In this document: positions 33,046 through 41,715 of the stretch, one piece after another
Numbering within the stretch: position 1 is the first letter of the stretch
Layout of the letters: each line of letters opens with the position of its first letter
DNA from: an uncultured Lachnospiraceae bacterium
GTDB lineage: Bacteria; Bacillota; Clostridia; Lachnospirales; Lachnospiraceae
NCBI GenBank assembly: GCA_902798585.1
Contig: CADBXF010000024.1
Location: forward strand, 1-48,389
Reading direction: 5' to 3'
DNA length: 48,389 nt
Notes under the pieces: model-generated
Told to the model about the DNA's origin: nothing
Databases searched by the model: none
Seen by the model: the letters and a program-made list of their open reading frames with translations, nothing else
Position numbers and translations under genes: made by a program

Positions 33046-33073
33046 TGCGATTTCTTCCTTTCCGTGTTACGAT
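33045..33073 (+). promoter_or_regulatory. Promoter of the GNAT gene
   Basis: TTGCGA (33045-33050), 17 bp and TACGAT (33068-33073). Confidence 0.5.
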
Positions 33074-33128
33074 TTTCGTGTCCGGGCAAGGTCGATGTTC
33101 AGACTTACCCGCGAAAGAAGGATTTCGT

Positions 33129-33959
33129 ATGACCCGCATTTTGTTTGTCTCTGAAAACGGCGAGCCCTTTCCCCTTCCGGAGAGTCTCTGTTCCGAGGCC
33201 TCTTCGGAAGATATTTGCGTGTCTTTTGAATCCGAAGCGGCTTTCTCCGACAGCATCCGCACGCTTCCGCCGCGCGGCACTTTGGCGGTTACCGACTCCG
33301 ACCGGACGGTGTTAAGCTGTCTTGCCGCAAAGCTTCCCGTCGTCGGATACGAGCACGACGGCCGCCGTCTCTCTGCGCCTGAGATTATCCAGTCGCTTGC
33401 GGAGTTCACCGTCGGCGATTACCGCGAGCTGTATGACGCATTGACGGGGCAGAGCGTGTATTACCAAACGAATCGTTTCCTCTTCCGGGGCATCCCCGAG
33501 GAAGAGTTTGTCGAGGTTTATCATATGCTCTACGAATCCCCGTACGGACTGGCCGAAACCGATCGCGATATGTCGGATTCGCAGATTCGCGAGATGTACA
33601 AAACCCGCAGAACGGTCTCCGGGATGATCGGCGGCTTCGGCCCCGCCTGCCTGATTGACAAAGCAAAAAACAATCTCCGCATCGGCTATGCCGCAGCGTA
33701 TCCCGAACAGCTCCCCGCGGATTCGTCGGAAGCCGGGAGCGGTCTGTTTCTCGAATATGCCGTCTATCCCGAACTTCGCGGACTCGGACACGGCACGATG
33801 CTCGTCTCCGCGCTCTGCGATGCGCTTCGCGCGCTGTTCCCCGGGGAGACTCTGTATGCCCGTGTTCATCCGGACAACACTCCCTCCGCGGCGATTCTCA
33901 AAAAGCTCGGCTTTCTTCCTCTTCCGCCGAACCTGTATTATCTTCCGAAATTCCGATAA
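33129..33959 (+). CDS. GNAT-family N-acetyltransferase with an extra N-terminal domain
   Basis: The 276-residue protein starts at ATG 33129 (AAGGA six nt upstream). The C-terminal 150 residues are a GNAT fold: FLEYAVYPELRGLGHGTMLV holds the acetyl-CoA loop (RGLGHG for Q/RxxGxG/A), and VHPDNTPSAAILKKLGF is motif B. The first 100 residues contain TLAVTDSDRTVLSCLAAKLP VVGYEHDG, which resembles the core strand and cap region of a degenerate HAD-like domain (inference). Substrate unknown. Confidence 0.8.
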   Translation: MTRILFVSENGEPFPLPESLCSEASSEDICVSFESEAAFSDSIRTLPPRGTLAVTDSDRTVLSCLAAKLPVVGYEHDGRRLSAPEIIQSLAEFTVGDYRELYDALTGQSVYYQTNRFLFRGIPEEEFVEVYHMLYESPYGLAETDRDMSDSQIREMYKTRRTVSGMIGGFGPACLIDKAKNNLRIGYAAAYPEQLPADSSEAGSGLFLEYAVYPELRGLGHGTMLVSALCDALRALFPGETLYARVHPDNTPSAAILKKLGFLPLPPNLYYLPKFR

Positions 33960-34015
33960 AGACGCGTTTCGATGCTCTCCCGCATCGCCGTAATCGGCAT
34001 TTTCCCTCGAAAAAT

Positions 34016-34044
34016 GCCGGCTGCTGGGAACCCGAACAGCCGGC
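34016..34044. terminator. Bidirectional terminator between the GNAT and membrane-protein genes
   Basis: GCCGGCTG (34016-34023) pairs with CAGCCGGC (34037-34044). The minus-strand tail is ATTTTTCG (good U-tract); the plus-strand tail is GCTTCTTTC (weaker). Confidence 0.7.
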
Positions 34045-34070
34045 GCTTCTTTCAACTTTATCTTCGAAAA

Positions 34071-34898
34071 TCAATTCGGCAGTTTGACATTCTTCATCTC
34101 TTCGCGAAGAAGACCGTACGCGATTCCCGTGAATACGATGCCGACGATTGCCGCCACAATTCCCATCGCCATACAAATCCATTTCTGCTTCTGGTAGGAG
34201 CGATAAGCGACATAGCTGCCCATGACAATCGCAATCACCTGGAAAATGAACCAGTCCTTAAAGAGGAAACCGAGCCCGGCAAACAACAGAGCAAAGATGG
34301 CAAATGTGCTCTCCAGACCGAGGTCCTCGGTCTCGTGCTTCATGAGGTCGACATCCAGAACCATCGTAGGATCCCGGCGAAGCTCTTCCGGAGTCTTCTT
34401 CTTCTGAACATCGCTGATGACTTCCTCCAGCCAGTTGCTGAATTCGCCCTTCAGGCTCTTATGAATCATATCGAGTTCGAGAGGATCTTCTATGGGGAGA
34501 ATGTCCTTCACCATGAGAATGAATCTCATGTTGGTCTGCAGCGGATCGCTGTCGTCCCATTCCTTAAGATCGCCGAAAGAAATCAGCATATCATGTACAT
34601 CATCGTCCGGCCACATAAAATATTTCTCGACAATCGCACGGAGTCTCTCCGACAGCGACTGGAGATATAATTTGACATTATCCTTCTTCATGTCGGCATT
34701 CAAATCGTGGAAGGTGAGAACCTCCTTGTTCCACATTGCCGCCATATGAATCTGCACAGCATTCTTGCGCTGTGAAAGCGGGCTCACGCAGATATCGAGA
34801 GTATCCTCTCCGATGATACACTGCTCGTGCTCCCATGCGGTGCCGAAAAACATGTCTCTCGGCATCACGCAATGACTCATAACCGCCTTAACACTCAT
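34071..34898 (-). CDS. Membrane protein of unknown function (275 aa)
   Basis: The protein starts at ATG 34898 with GGAG upstream; the longer frame to 35072 crosses the promoter and is rejected. Residues 1-195 are soluble, with LKLYLQSLSERLRAIVEKYF-like helices (NVKLYLQSLSERLRAIVEKY) and many acidic residues. Residues about 197-264 hold three hydrophobic helices (FAIFALLFAGLGFLF, WFIFQVIAIVMGSYVAY, WICMAMGIVAAIVGIVFTGI) followed by a short basic tail. No known domain recognised. Expressed from its own promoter, divergent from the hydratase. Confidence 0.75.
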   Translation of the reverse strand: MSVKAVMSHCVMPRDMFFGTAWEHEQCIIGEDTLDICVSPLSQRKNAVQIHMAAMWNKEVLTFHDLNADMKKDNVKLYLQSLSERLRAIVEKYFMWPDDDVHDMLISFGDLKEWDDSDPLQTNMRFILMVKDILPIEDPLELDMIHKSLKGEFSNWLEEVISDVQKKKTPEELRRDPTMVLDVDLMKHETEDLGLESTFAIFALLFAGLGFLFKDWFIFQVIAIVMGSYVAYRSYQKQKWICMAMGIVAAIVGIVFTGIAYGLLREEMKNVKLPN

Positions 34899-34960
34899 AT
34901 TTTCACTCTCCTCTGTCGGCCCGTTCCGAGAACGGTTTTTGCCGTACCATGTATGTATCC

Positions 34961-34989
34961 ATTCTATCGAATAACACGCAAAAAAGCAA
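34961..34989 (-). promoter_or_regulatory. Promoter of the membrane-protein gene
   Basis: On the minus strand TTGCTT (34984-34989), 17 bp and TAGAAT (34961-34966). Confidence 0.6.
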
Positions 34990-35091
34990 GCAAAAAATGA
35001 TATTTCCGATGATTGTTCCGACACCTTGTTCCGCGCCGGGTCGGCCGGTGTAATTCCGCCCGGAATCCGCACGCTCCGTCCCGAAAAAGGG

Positions 35092-35120
35092 TTGACATAC
35101 AGCGACGGTTTAGGTATATT
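35092..35120 (+). promoter_or_regulatory. Promoter of the hydratase-icd operon
   Basis: Consensus TTGACA (35092-35097), 17 bp and TATATT (35115-35120), 41 bp before the hydratase ATG. Confidence 0.85.
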
Positions 35121-35160
35121 TATTTCGTATGTCTATATGTACTGACAAAGGAGATTTACT

Positions 35161-37422
35161 ATGAGTGAAACCACATGTGTAACCCTGCATGAAGGCGGTG
35201 TTTACCTTACGAACGGCGTCCCGCAGGCACAGGGCTCCGTATCACCGGAGGAAGGACGCAGGCAGACCATTGCCTACAGCATTCTCTCCGCGCATAATAC
35301 TTCCGGTAACGAGGAGAAACTGAAGATAAAATTCGATGCGATGGTGTCGCATGACATCACCTATGTCGGCATCATTCAGACGGCGCGCGCCAGCGGACTT
35401 ACCGAGTTTCCGCTTCCCTACGCCATGACGAACTGCCATAACAGCCTCTGCGCTGTCGGCGGAACCATCAACGAGGACGACCATGTCTTCGGTCTGTCCG
35501 CTGCCAAGCGCTTCGGCGGTATCTATGTTCCGGCGAACCAGTCGGTTATCCACTCTTATGCCCGCGAGGAGCTCACGGCCTGCGGCAATATGATTCTCGG
35601 CTCCGACTCTCACACCCGCTACGGTGCTCTGGGCACCATGGGCGTCGGCGAAGGCGGCCCCGAGCTTGTAAAACAGCTTCTTAAGAACACCTGGGATCTC
35701 AACATGCCCGAGGTTGTTCTTGTTTATGTCACCGGTACGCCGAAGCGCGGTATCGGACCTCACGACATCGCACTTGCGCTTGTTAAAGAGACTTTCGCCA
35801 ACGGTTTCGTAAAGAACCGCGTGCTCGAGTTTACCGGCCCCGGTCTTGCCAATCTCCCGATTGACTTCCGCAATGGTATCGATGTCATGACCACGGAGAC
35901 CACCTGTCTCTCCTCCATCTGGGAGACCGACGAGATCACAAAAGGTCATTACATTGCACATGAGCGTCCCGAGTGCTATCGCAAGCTCACTCCCGGCAAC
36001 AACGCATACTACGATCGTTTCATCACAATCGACCTCGACAGGGCCGAGAGCATGATTGCTCTTCCGTTCCATCCGTCGAATGCATACACGATTCACGAGT
36101 TCGTTGCCAACGCCGACGAGATTCTCGCCGGTGTCGAGGCGGAGGCTGCTGCCAAATTCAAGGGCCACAAATACAACCTTCGCAGCAAAGTGAAGGACGG
36201 CAAGGTGTACGCCGACCAGGGCGTGATTGCCGGTTGCTCGGGCGGATTGTTCGACAATATCGACGAGGCTGCTGCCATTTTGGCCGGCAAGGATTGCGGC
36301 AACGGTTATTTTACGCTGAATGTATATCCCACCAGCGTTCCGGTAAGCCTCGAGCTTACGAAGGTCGGCGCTACGGCTGAGCTTCTCAAGGCAGGCGCAG
36401 TAATCAAGCCTTCTTTCTGCGGCCCGTGCTTCGGTGCCGGAGATGTACCCGCCAACGACGGTCTCTCCATCCGCCACACCACACGCAACTTCCCCAACCG
36501 CGAGGGCAGCAAGCCCGCGGAGGGTCAGCTCTGCGGCGTCGCTCTGATGGATGCGAGAAGCATTGCTGCTACAGCGATGAACGGCGGTGTGATTACCGCG
36601 GCAACCGATATCGATTACGAGGTACCGAACCACGAGTACCATTTTGATAAGACCGTATACAGAAACCGCATCTACTACGGCTACGGCAAGGCTGATAAGA
36701 ATGCGGAGCTCATCCTCGGCCCGAACATTACCGACTGGCCGTCGATGGAAGCCCTCACCGACAATATGCTCGTCAAGCTTGCCGCTGTCATTCGCGACCC
36801 GGTAACGACAACGGACGAGTTGATTCCCTCCGGCGAGACGAGCTCCTATCGAAGCAACCCGCTTCGTCTCTCCGAGTTCGCACTCTCCCGCCGTGTTCCG
36901 GAATATGTGGGAAGAAGCAAAGCCATCCACGCGCTTGACCTCGAGAGACGCGACGGCGGCGCTCCCGCAGAGCTTGTCGACGTGCTCGGCCGATTCGGAG
37001 ATGCCGATATGCTTCTTCGCAACACGCAGTTCGGTTCCTGCGTCTTCGCAAACCGTCCCGGCGACGGTTCCGCAAGAGAGCAGGCGGCATCCTGCCAGAA
37101 GGTGCTTGGCGGTTATGCGAACATTTGCTATGAATATGCCACCAAGCGCTACAGAAGCAACTGCATCAACTGGGGCATCTTGCCCTTCACCCTTCCCGAG
37201 GGTGCGGATTTCCCGTATGAGGACGGCGATTACATCTTCATCCCCGATGTGCGCGCGAAGATTGCCCGCGGCGATGAGGAATTTGCCGCTAAGGCTCTCA
37301 CGAAGGACGGCAAAATCACCGATCTTACGCTGCAGATCCGCGGTCTTACGCCGGAGGAAAAGACAATCATCCTCGACGGCTGCCTGATTAACTACTATGC
37401 GGAGCAACACAAAAACGCCTGA
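35161..37422 (+). CDS. Aconitase-family hydratase (probable citrate/isocitrate hydratase)
   Basis: A 753-residue aconitase homologue with AAAGGAG before the ATG. Family landmarks: LGSDSHTRYGALGTMGVGEG, a cysteine triad for the [4Fe-4S] cluster at C359 (AGCSGG) and C420/C423 (FCGPCFG), and a C-terminal swivel domain containing GDGSAREQAA and NCINWGILPF. The first cysteine lies in GCSGG rather than the GSCTN of classical aconitases, placing it with the hydratase/YbhJ-like branch (from memory). Being directly followed by icd, it most likely isomerises citrate to isocitrate in a partial TCA branch supplying 2-oxoglutarate for glutamate. Confidence 0.85.
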   Translation: MSETTCVTLHEGGVYLTNGVPQAQGSVSPEEGRRQTIAYSILSAHNTSGNEEKLKIKFDAMVSHDITYVGIIQTARASGLTEFPLPYAMTNCHNSLCAVGGTINEDDHVFGLSAAKRFGGIYVPANQSVIHSYAREELTACGNMILGSDSHTRYGALGTMGVGEGGPELVKQLLKNTWDLNMPEVVLVYVTGTPKRGIGPHDIALALVKETFANGFVKNRVLEFTGPGLANLPIDFRNGIDVMTTETTCLSSIWETDEITKGHYIAHERPECYRKLTPGNNAYYDRFITIDLDRAESMIALPFHPSNAYTIHEFVANADEILAGVEAEAAAKFKGHKYNLRSKVKDGKVYADQGVIAGCSGGLFDNIDEAAAILAGKDCGNGYFTLNVYPTSVPVSLELTKVGATAELLKAGAVIKPSFCGPCFGAGDVPANDGLSIRHTTRNFPNREGSKPAEGQLCGVALMDARSIAATAMNGGVITAATDIDYEVPNHEYHFDKTVYRNRIYYGYGKADKNAELILGPNITDWPSMEALTDNMLVKLAAVIRDPVTTTDELIPSGETSSYRSNPLRLSEFALSRRVPEYVGRSKAIHALDLERRDGGAPAELVDVLGRFGDADMLLRNTQFGSCVFANRPGDGSAREQAASCQKVLGGYANICYEYATKRYRSNCINWGILPFTLPEGADFPYEDGDYIFIPDVRAKIARGDEEFAAKALTKDGKITDLTLQIRGLTPEEKTIILDGCLINYYAEQHKNA

Positions 37423-37506
37423 TTGCCCGATGCGTGCGGTGCATTTTGCGCCGGATGCGACTTTTGATTGAATACCCTAATGTCAATTCAAACAGGAGGA
37501 TTTCCC

Positions 37507-38721
37507 ATGAACAAGATTGCCATGACCACCCCTCTCGTCGAGATGGACGGCGATGAGATGACGCGCATTCTCTGGAAAATGATTAAAGACGAGCTCATTC
37601 TCCCCTTCGTCGATTTAAAGACCGAATACTATGACCTCGGCCTTGTAAAGCGCGAGGAAACGAAGGATCAGATTACGCTTGACGCGAGCTATGCTGCCAA
37701 GAAGTACGGCGTTGCCGTCAAATGTGCTACCATCACACCGAACGCACAGCGTGTCACGGAATACAACCTTTCCCAGATGTGGAAGAGCCCGAACGGCACA
37801 ATCCGTGCGATTCTCGACGGTACCGTATTCCGCGCCCCGATTATGATTGAATCGATCAAGCCCAATGTGCGCACCTGGAAGAAGCCGATTACAATCGCCC
37901 GTCATGCTTACGGCGATGTTTACAAGAACACCGAGTTCCGCATTCCGGGACCGGGCAAGGCAGAGCTTCTCTTTACCGGCGAGGACGGAACGACGATGCG
38001 CGAGACCGTCTATGATTTTGAATGCCCCGGCGTTTTGCAGGGCATGTACAACAAGGACACCTCGATTGAGTCCTTCGCGAGAAGCTGCTTCGAATATGCT
38101 CTCTCGGTTAAGCAGGATCTCTGGTTCTCCTCGAAGGACACCATCAGCAAGAAATACGACCATCGTTTCAAGGACATTTTCCAGGAGATTTTCGACAACG
38201 AGTACAAGGAAAAGTTTGAAGCCGCAGGCATCACCTACTTCTACACTCTCATCGACGACGCGGTAGCCCGTGTTATCCGCTCGGAGGGCGGTTTTATCTG
38301 GGCCTGCAAGAACTACGACGGCGATGTCATGAGCGATATGGTTTCGACAGCCTTCGGCTCCCTTGCGATGATGACAAGCGTTCTTGTAAGCCCCGACGGG
38401 AATTTCGAGTACGAGGCTGCGCACGGCACCGTTACGCGTCACTACTACCGCTACCTGAAGGGCGAGGAGACCTCGACCAACCCCGTTGCAACCATCTTTG
38501 CATGGTCCGGCGCTCTTCGCAAGCGCGGCGAAAAAGACGGTCTTGCCGACCTCGTCCGCTATGCCGACTGTCTTGAGGGCGCTGTTCTTCAGACGCTCAA
38601 CGACGGTATCATGACGAAGGACCTCGCAGGTCTTGTGAGCGAAGGCTACACCGCCAAGGCGGTTAATTCCGCGGATTTCATCGCTGCTATCCGCGAGCGT
38701 CTCGCCGCGAAGCTTGCTTAA
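37507..38721 (+). CDS. icd: NADP-dependent isocitrate dehydrogenase (eukaryotic-type, dimeric)
   Basis: The 404-residue enzyme starts at ATG 37507 (AGGAGG seven nt upstream), 84 bp after the hydratase. It oxidises isocitrate to 2-oxoglutarate. MDGDEMTRILW, ITPNAQRVTEY, SPNGTIRAILDGTVFRAPI, IARHAYGDVYKNTEF and AAHGTVTRHYYRYLKGEETS TNP are typical of the subfamily II, NADP-specific dimeric enzymes found in eukaryotes and several Clostridia. Substrate arginines and the metal-binding aspartates (DDAVARVIRSEGG, YDGDVMSD) are present. It ends with a strong terminator. Confidence 0.96.
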   Translation: MNKIAMTTPLVEMDGDEMTRILWKMIKDELILPFVDLKTEYYDLGLVKREETKDQITLDASYAAKKYGVAVKCATITPNAQRVTEYNLSQMWKSPNGTIRAILDGTVFRAPIMIESIKPNVRTWKKPITIARHAYGDVYKNTEFRIPGPGKAELLFTGEDGTTMRETVYDFECPGVLQGMYNKDTSIESFARSCFEYALSVKQDLWFSSKDTISKKYDHRFKDIFQEIFDNEYKEKFEAAGITYFYTLIDDAVARVIRSEGGFIWACKNYDGDVMSDMVSTAFGSLAMMTSVLVSPDGNFEYEAAHGTVTRHYYRYLKGEETSTNPVATIFAWSGALRKRGEKDGLADLVRYADCLEGAVLQTLNDGIMTKDLAGLVSEGYTAKAVNSADFIAAIRERLAAKLA

Positions 38722-38776
38722 ACGCTGCGGGATCTGCTTAGTCACGGCGACTTTTCTTATCAATCTTTTCAAACGC

Positions 38777-38814
38777 AAACAGCACGAAGCCCTTCGGGAC
38801 TCCGTGCTGTTTTT
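38777..38814 (+). terminator. Terminator of the hydratase-icd operon
   Basis: AAACAGCACG (38777-38786) pairs with CGTGCTGTTT (38803-38812), followed by TTCTC. Confidence 0.88.
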
Positions 38815-38898
38815 CTCATGTCTGTCTTTATTCGGTTTCCGCTCTTCGTTCGGAGCATCACAGTCCGCACCTGCCGGCCTGCGATTCCGTAGCTGCCG

Positions 38899-41715
38899 TC
38901 AAATGTCGTACTTCGCCAGAATCTCGCTCGGTGTCTTTTTCACCAGACCGAGAATCGGTATGATTCCGCATATGATGCAGATTGCATACAGGAAGACGAA
39001 TACGATAAGCGCCATCCACCACGGATAGTACAGAATATCCTTGACAAATCCGCCCTTGCTCTGCAGATACGCCATTCCGGCGCTCGCAATCAGATAGCCT
39101 ACGAGCACGCTGAGCGTCGCTACGACACCGGACTCCACAGCAAATTTGTAGATGACATTTTTCTTTGTCACACCGATTGCCCGGTAAATACCGATCTCAC
39201 GAATCCGATTCATCGTCGCCGACTTCATGATAAAGAACATACATACGCACATGAGAATCAGCACGACCGCTTCCGATGTGAGCGAACGGACAATCTTGGA
39301 TTGCGCCGCATTGTAAATATTGTCATAAAAATAGGTCGGAGAAAGGATGACCGGAAGTGTCTCCGGGTTATTCCTGTTCGGATGCAGATCCGAAAAATGC
39401 GCCTGCAGGTACCGTTCGGTTGCCTCAGGATTATCCGACAATACCCGGTAAATCATATCCGAGTAAGCAGTATTATCGGTCAGCTCTTTGCCCGTGTCTC
39501 CGTCCGGATTATTTCTCGGATTAGCGTAATAATCATACGAAGCTCCGAAATATAAGCAGGATGTCGTAGGGCCGAGGTATTTTCCGATGTTTACATAATC
39601 CTCCGGGTTGACAATCACAAGTAAACGGCTCGCCTGCGGATTGTAACCGCGAATCTTGACAAGCTTTTCCTCTGTCTTCTCCCGAAGCTTGAGCCGCTCG
39701 AGATCCTCCTGGGAAAACATCTGCGTATCCGGTTCGTCCGGTTCATCCGGCTCATCGGTTTCGGTTTGATAAGTTCCGATCAGTCTGCCGTTCTCATCAT
39801 ACAACCCGATTGTCGAGGGCTCCTGTTTCGGCTGTTTACCGTACTTGTCGTAGATATCTATCCACTCCGAAATCGACAGTTCCGTACCGTTTATGGTGAT
39901 ATCATCCCCGGCTCCGATTACTTCCCGGAAAGAGGTCTCGTTCCGGTCAAAAGCACAGCGAATCACCGTACATTTGCCCTTCTCCACACCGAATTCTCCG
40001 TTCTCATCCATCAAAACCGTATTGTTTAATCTGCTCACTCCGATTGCTCCGAATGCCATCGCGCGATCCGTCACATATACCGCAGGATCTTCGGACTCAA
40101 CAATTGCCCGCACGCGGAATGCATACCCGCTCAAGTGACACAGATAGTCCGGAGTAATCATCATTCCGAGAACATTGTTGTATTCCTTGAGGTAAGTGTA
40201 ACTGCCGCTTTCGATAATTTTCTTCGCCACTGCCGAAGTTATAACAATATCGTCATCGTTTATGTTGGTCAGCGAACCCGCGACAACCTTCATCCCGTTG
40301 TCAAGATCGGGAAGAGCAAGAATCGAAGCATTAACCGCGGACTCCGTGAAGAGGAAGAAGTCATCGCCGTCGGTCTGATACGATTCAAATCCGAAGGCAA
40401 AAAAGCTCAGGGAATCATCTCCGCCCTTCGCTGTTGCTCTGGACTGTACCGGCCATATGCTCCGGATGCCCGAGGAGGAATCTGCGGCAGCCGCCTTGAT
40501 TCTATCGTAAATATCCTGATCCGTCGCGGTGATATAGAACACGCTGTTATGGTATTTTTCCTTAATCTCAAGAAGCGTACGAATACCGGTGCCGAATACC
40601 GCCGTCATAAACACAATCACGATGGCAAACAAAACCATACAGTTTCTGAGCATCTTTCCGGACTTCTTCTGCATGCCGACCTTGTAGTTCGAGCGATAAC
40701 CGCTGCGAACAGAGGACCCGAACCGGAACAACCGTCCGAATCTCGTCCCTTCAACGGGCGGAAGCTTGCTCATATCGATTTCGCTTTCCTTCTCGTCTCT
40801 TCTTGCTTCCTCGGTATAGACGCCCTCACGGATGGTGACTTCGCTGTAGGAATCGACAATCTGAACTCTTTCGGAGTCGACGCGAAGCAAAATTCTTCCG
40901 TTCTTGTTGATGACCGTCAGCTGAATGGGCTCCTCCGGCGCATCGCCGAAGTACCGCGAGCTCACATACGGGTCCTTCGTGTCATGCTCCTCGTACTCGC
41001 CGAGATAAATCGTATTCTTATCTCTGGTTACATAACCGTTCGCTGCGTCGTTGTTGCGAACATGGAGCACCCGGCCGTCCGAAAGCTCAATCACCATGTC
41101 GCAGTAAAAATCGACGAGATTGGCCTCATGGGTTACAAGAAGAATCAGATGATCCTTGGAAAGCTTCTTCAAAATATCCATGACAAGGATGGTGTTCGCC
41201 TCGTCGAGGTTTCCTGTCGGCTCATCTGCAAGAATCACCTTAGGATTTTTCACAAGCGCTCTTGCGATGGCGACACGCTGCTGCTGTCCGCCCGAGAGCG
41301 TATCGGGGGTTCTCTTGGAAAACTTCTCCATCCCTACATTGGCGAGCGCCGCGTTCACGCGCTCGCGGATGATTTCCTCATCCTCCATGCCGCACAGCCG
41401 AAGCGCTGCCGCGACGTTTTCGAAAACAGTCTCCTCTTTGTTGAGGTTATAGTTCTGGAAAATAAACCCGGTATACTGGTTTCGGATGGTGTCCGTGTTC
41501 TCCGCAAGCGATTTGCCTTCAAACTCGACAGCGCCTTCCGCATATTTGTCCAAACCGCCGATTACATTGAGAAGTGTCGTTTTTCCGCACCCGCTCGGGC
41601 CGAAAATCGCACACATCCCGCTCTCGGGAAACTCGAGTGTGATGTCGTTTATCACATGAATTTCGTTTTGTTTTCCTTTGTTGAAATACTTTTGCAAACC
41701 ACGCAATGAAATCAT
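38899..41715 (-). CDS. ABC transporter, fused ATPase-permease (module 1, second gene)
   Basis: A 938-residue fusion. Residues 1-215 are a MacB/LolD-type ATPase: Walker [10 protein letters not shown] (39-47), signature LSGGQQQR (about 142-149) and Walker [14 protein letters not shown] cytosolic linker (about 215-345) leads to one membrane helix ([20 protein letters not shown]), a large extracytoplasmic domain, and three C-terminal helices of the FtsX type ([54 protein letters not shown]) ending SEILAKYDI. An acidic [10 protein letters not shown] repeat sits near residue 655. It overlaps the preceding gene by ATGA (41712-41715). Such pumps usually export peptides or lipids or resist antimicrobials; the substrate is unknown. 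Confidence 0.88.
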   Translation of the reverse strand: MISLRGLQKYFNKGKQNEIHVINDITLEFPESGMCAIFGPSGCGKTTLLNVIGGLDKYAEGAVEFEGKSLAENTDTIRNQYTGFIFQNYNLNKEETVFENVAAALRLCGMEDEEIIRERVNAALANVGMEKFSKRTPDTLSGGQQQRVAIARALVKNPKVILADEPTGNLDEANTILVMDILKKLSKDHLILLVTHEANLVDFYCDMVIELSDGRVLHVRNNDAANGYVTRDKNTIYLGEYEEHDTKDPYVSSRYFGDAPEEPIQLTVINKNGRILLRVDSERVQIVDSYSEVTIREGVYTEEARRDEKESEIDMSKLPPVEGTRFGRLFRFGSSVRSGYRSNYKVGMQKKSGKMLRNCMVLFAIVIVFMTAVFGTGIRTLLEIKEKYHNSVFYITATDQDIYDRIKAAAADSSSGIRSIWPVQSRATAKGGDDSLSFFAFGFESYQTDGDDFFLFTESAVNASILALPDLDNGMKVVAGSLTNINDDDIVITSAVAKKIIESGSYTYLKEYNNVLGMMITPDYLCHLSGYAFRVRAIVESEDPAVYVTDRAMAFGAIGVSRLNNTVLMDENGEFGVEKGKCTVIRCAFDRNETSFREVIGAGDDITINGTELSISEWIDIYDKYGKQPKQEPSTIGLYDENGRLIGTYQTETDEPDEPDEPDTQMFSQEDLERLKLREKTEEKLVKIRGYNPQASRLLVIVNPEDYVNIGKYLGPTTSCLYFGASYDYYANPRNNPDGDTGKELTDNTAYSDMIYRVLSDNPEATERYLQAHFSDLHPNRNNPETLPVILSPTYFYDNIYNAAQSKIVRSLTSEAVVLILMCVCMFFIMKSATMNRIREIGIYRAIGVTKKNVIYKFAVESGVVATLSVLVGYLIASAGMAYLQSKGGFVKDILYYPWWMALIVFVFLYAICIICGIIPILGLVKKTPSEILAKYDI

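Noticed and set aside
35242..37410. A 722-codon minus-strand frame
   Set aside because: Antisense to the aconitase-family hydratase and without recognisable motifs or a ribosome binding site.
40135..41709. A 524-codon plus-strand frame, and a similar one at 45690-46964
   Set aside because: Both are antisense to ABC transporter genes with complete ATPase motifs.
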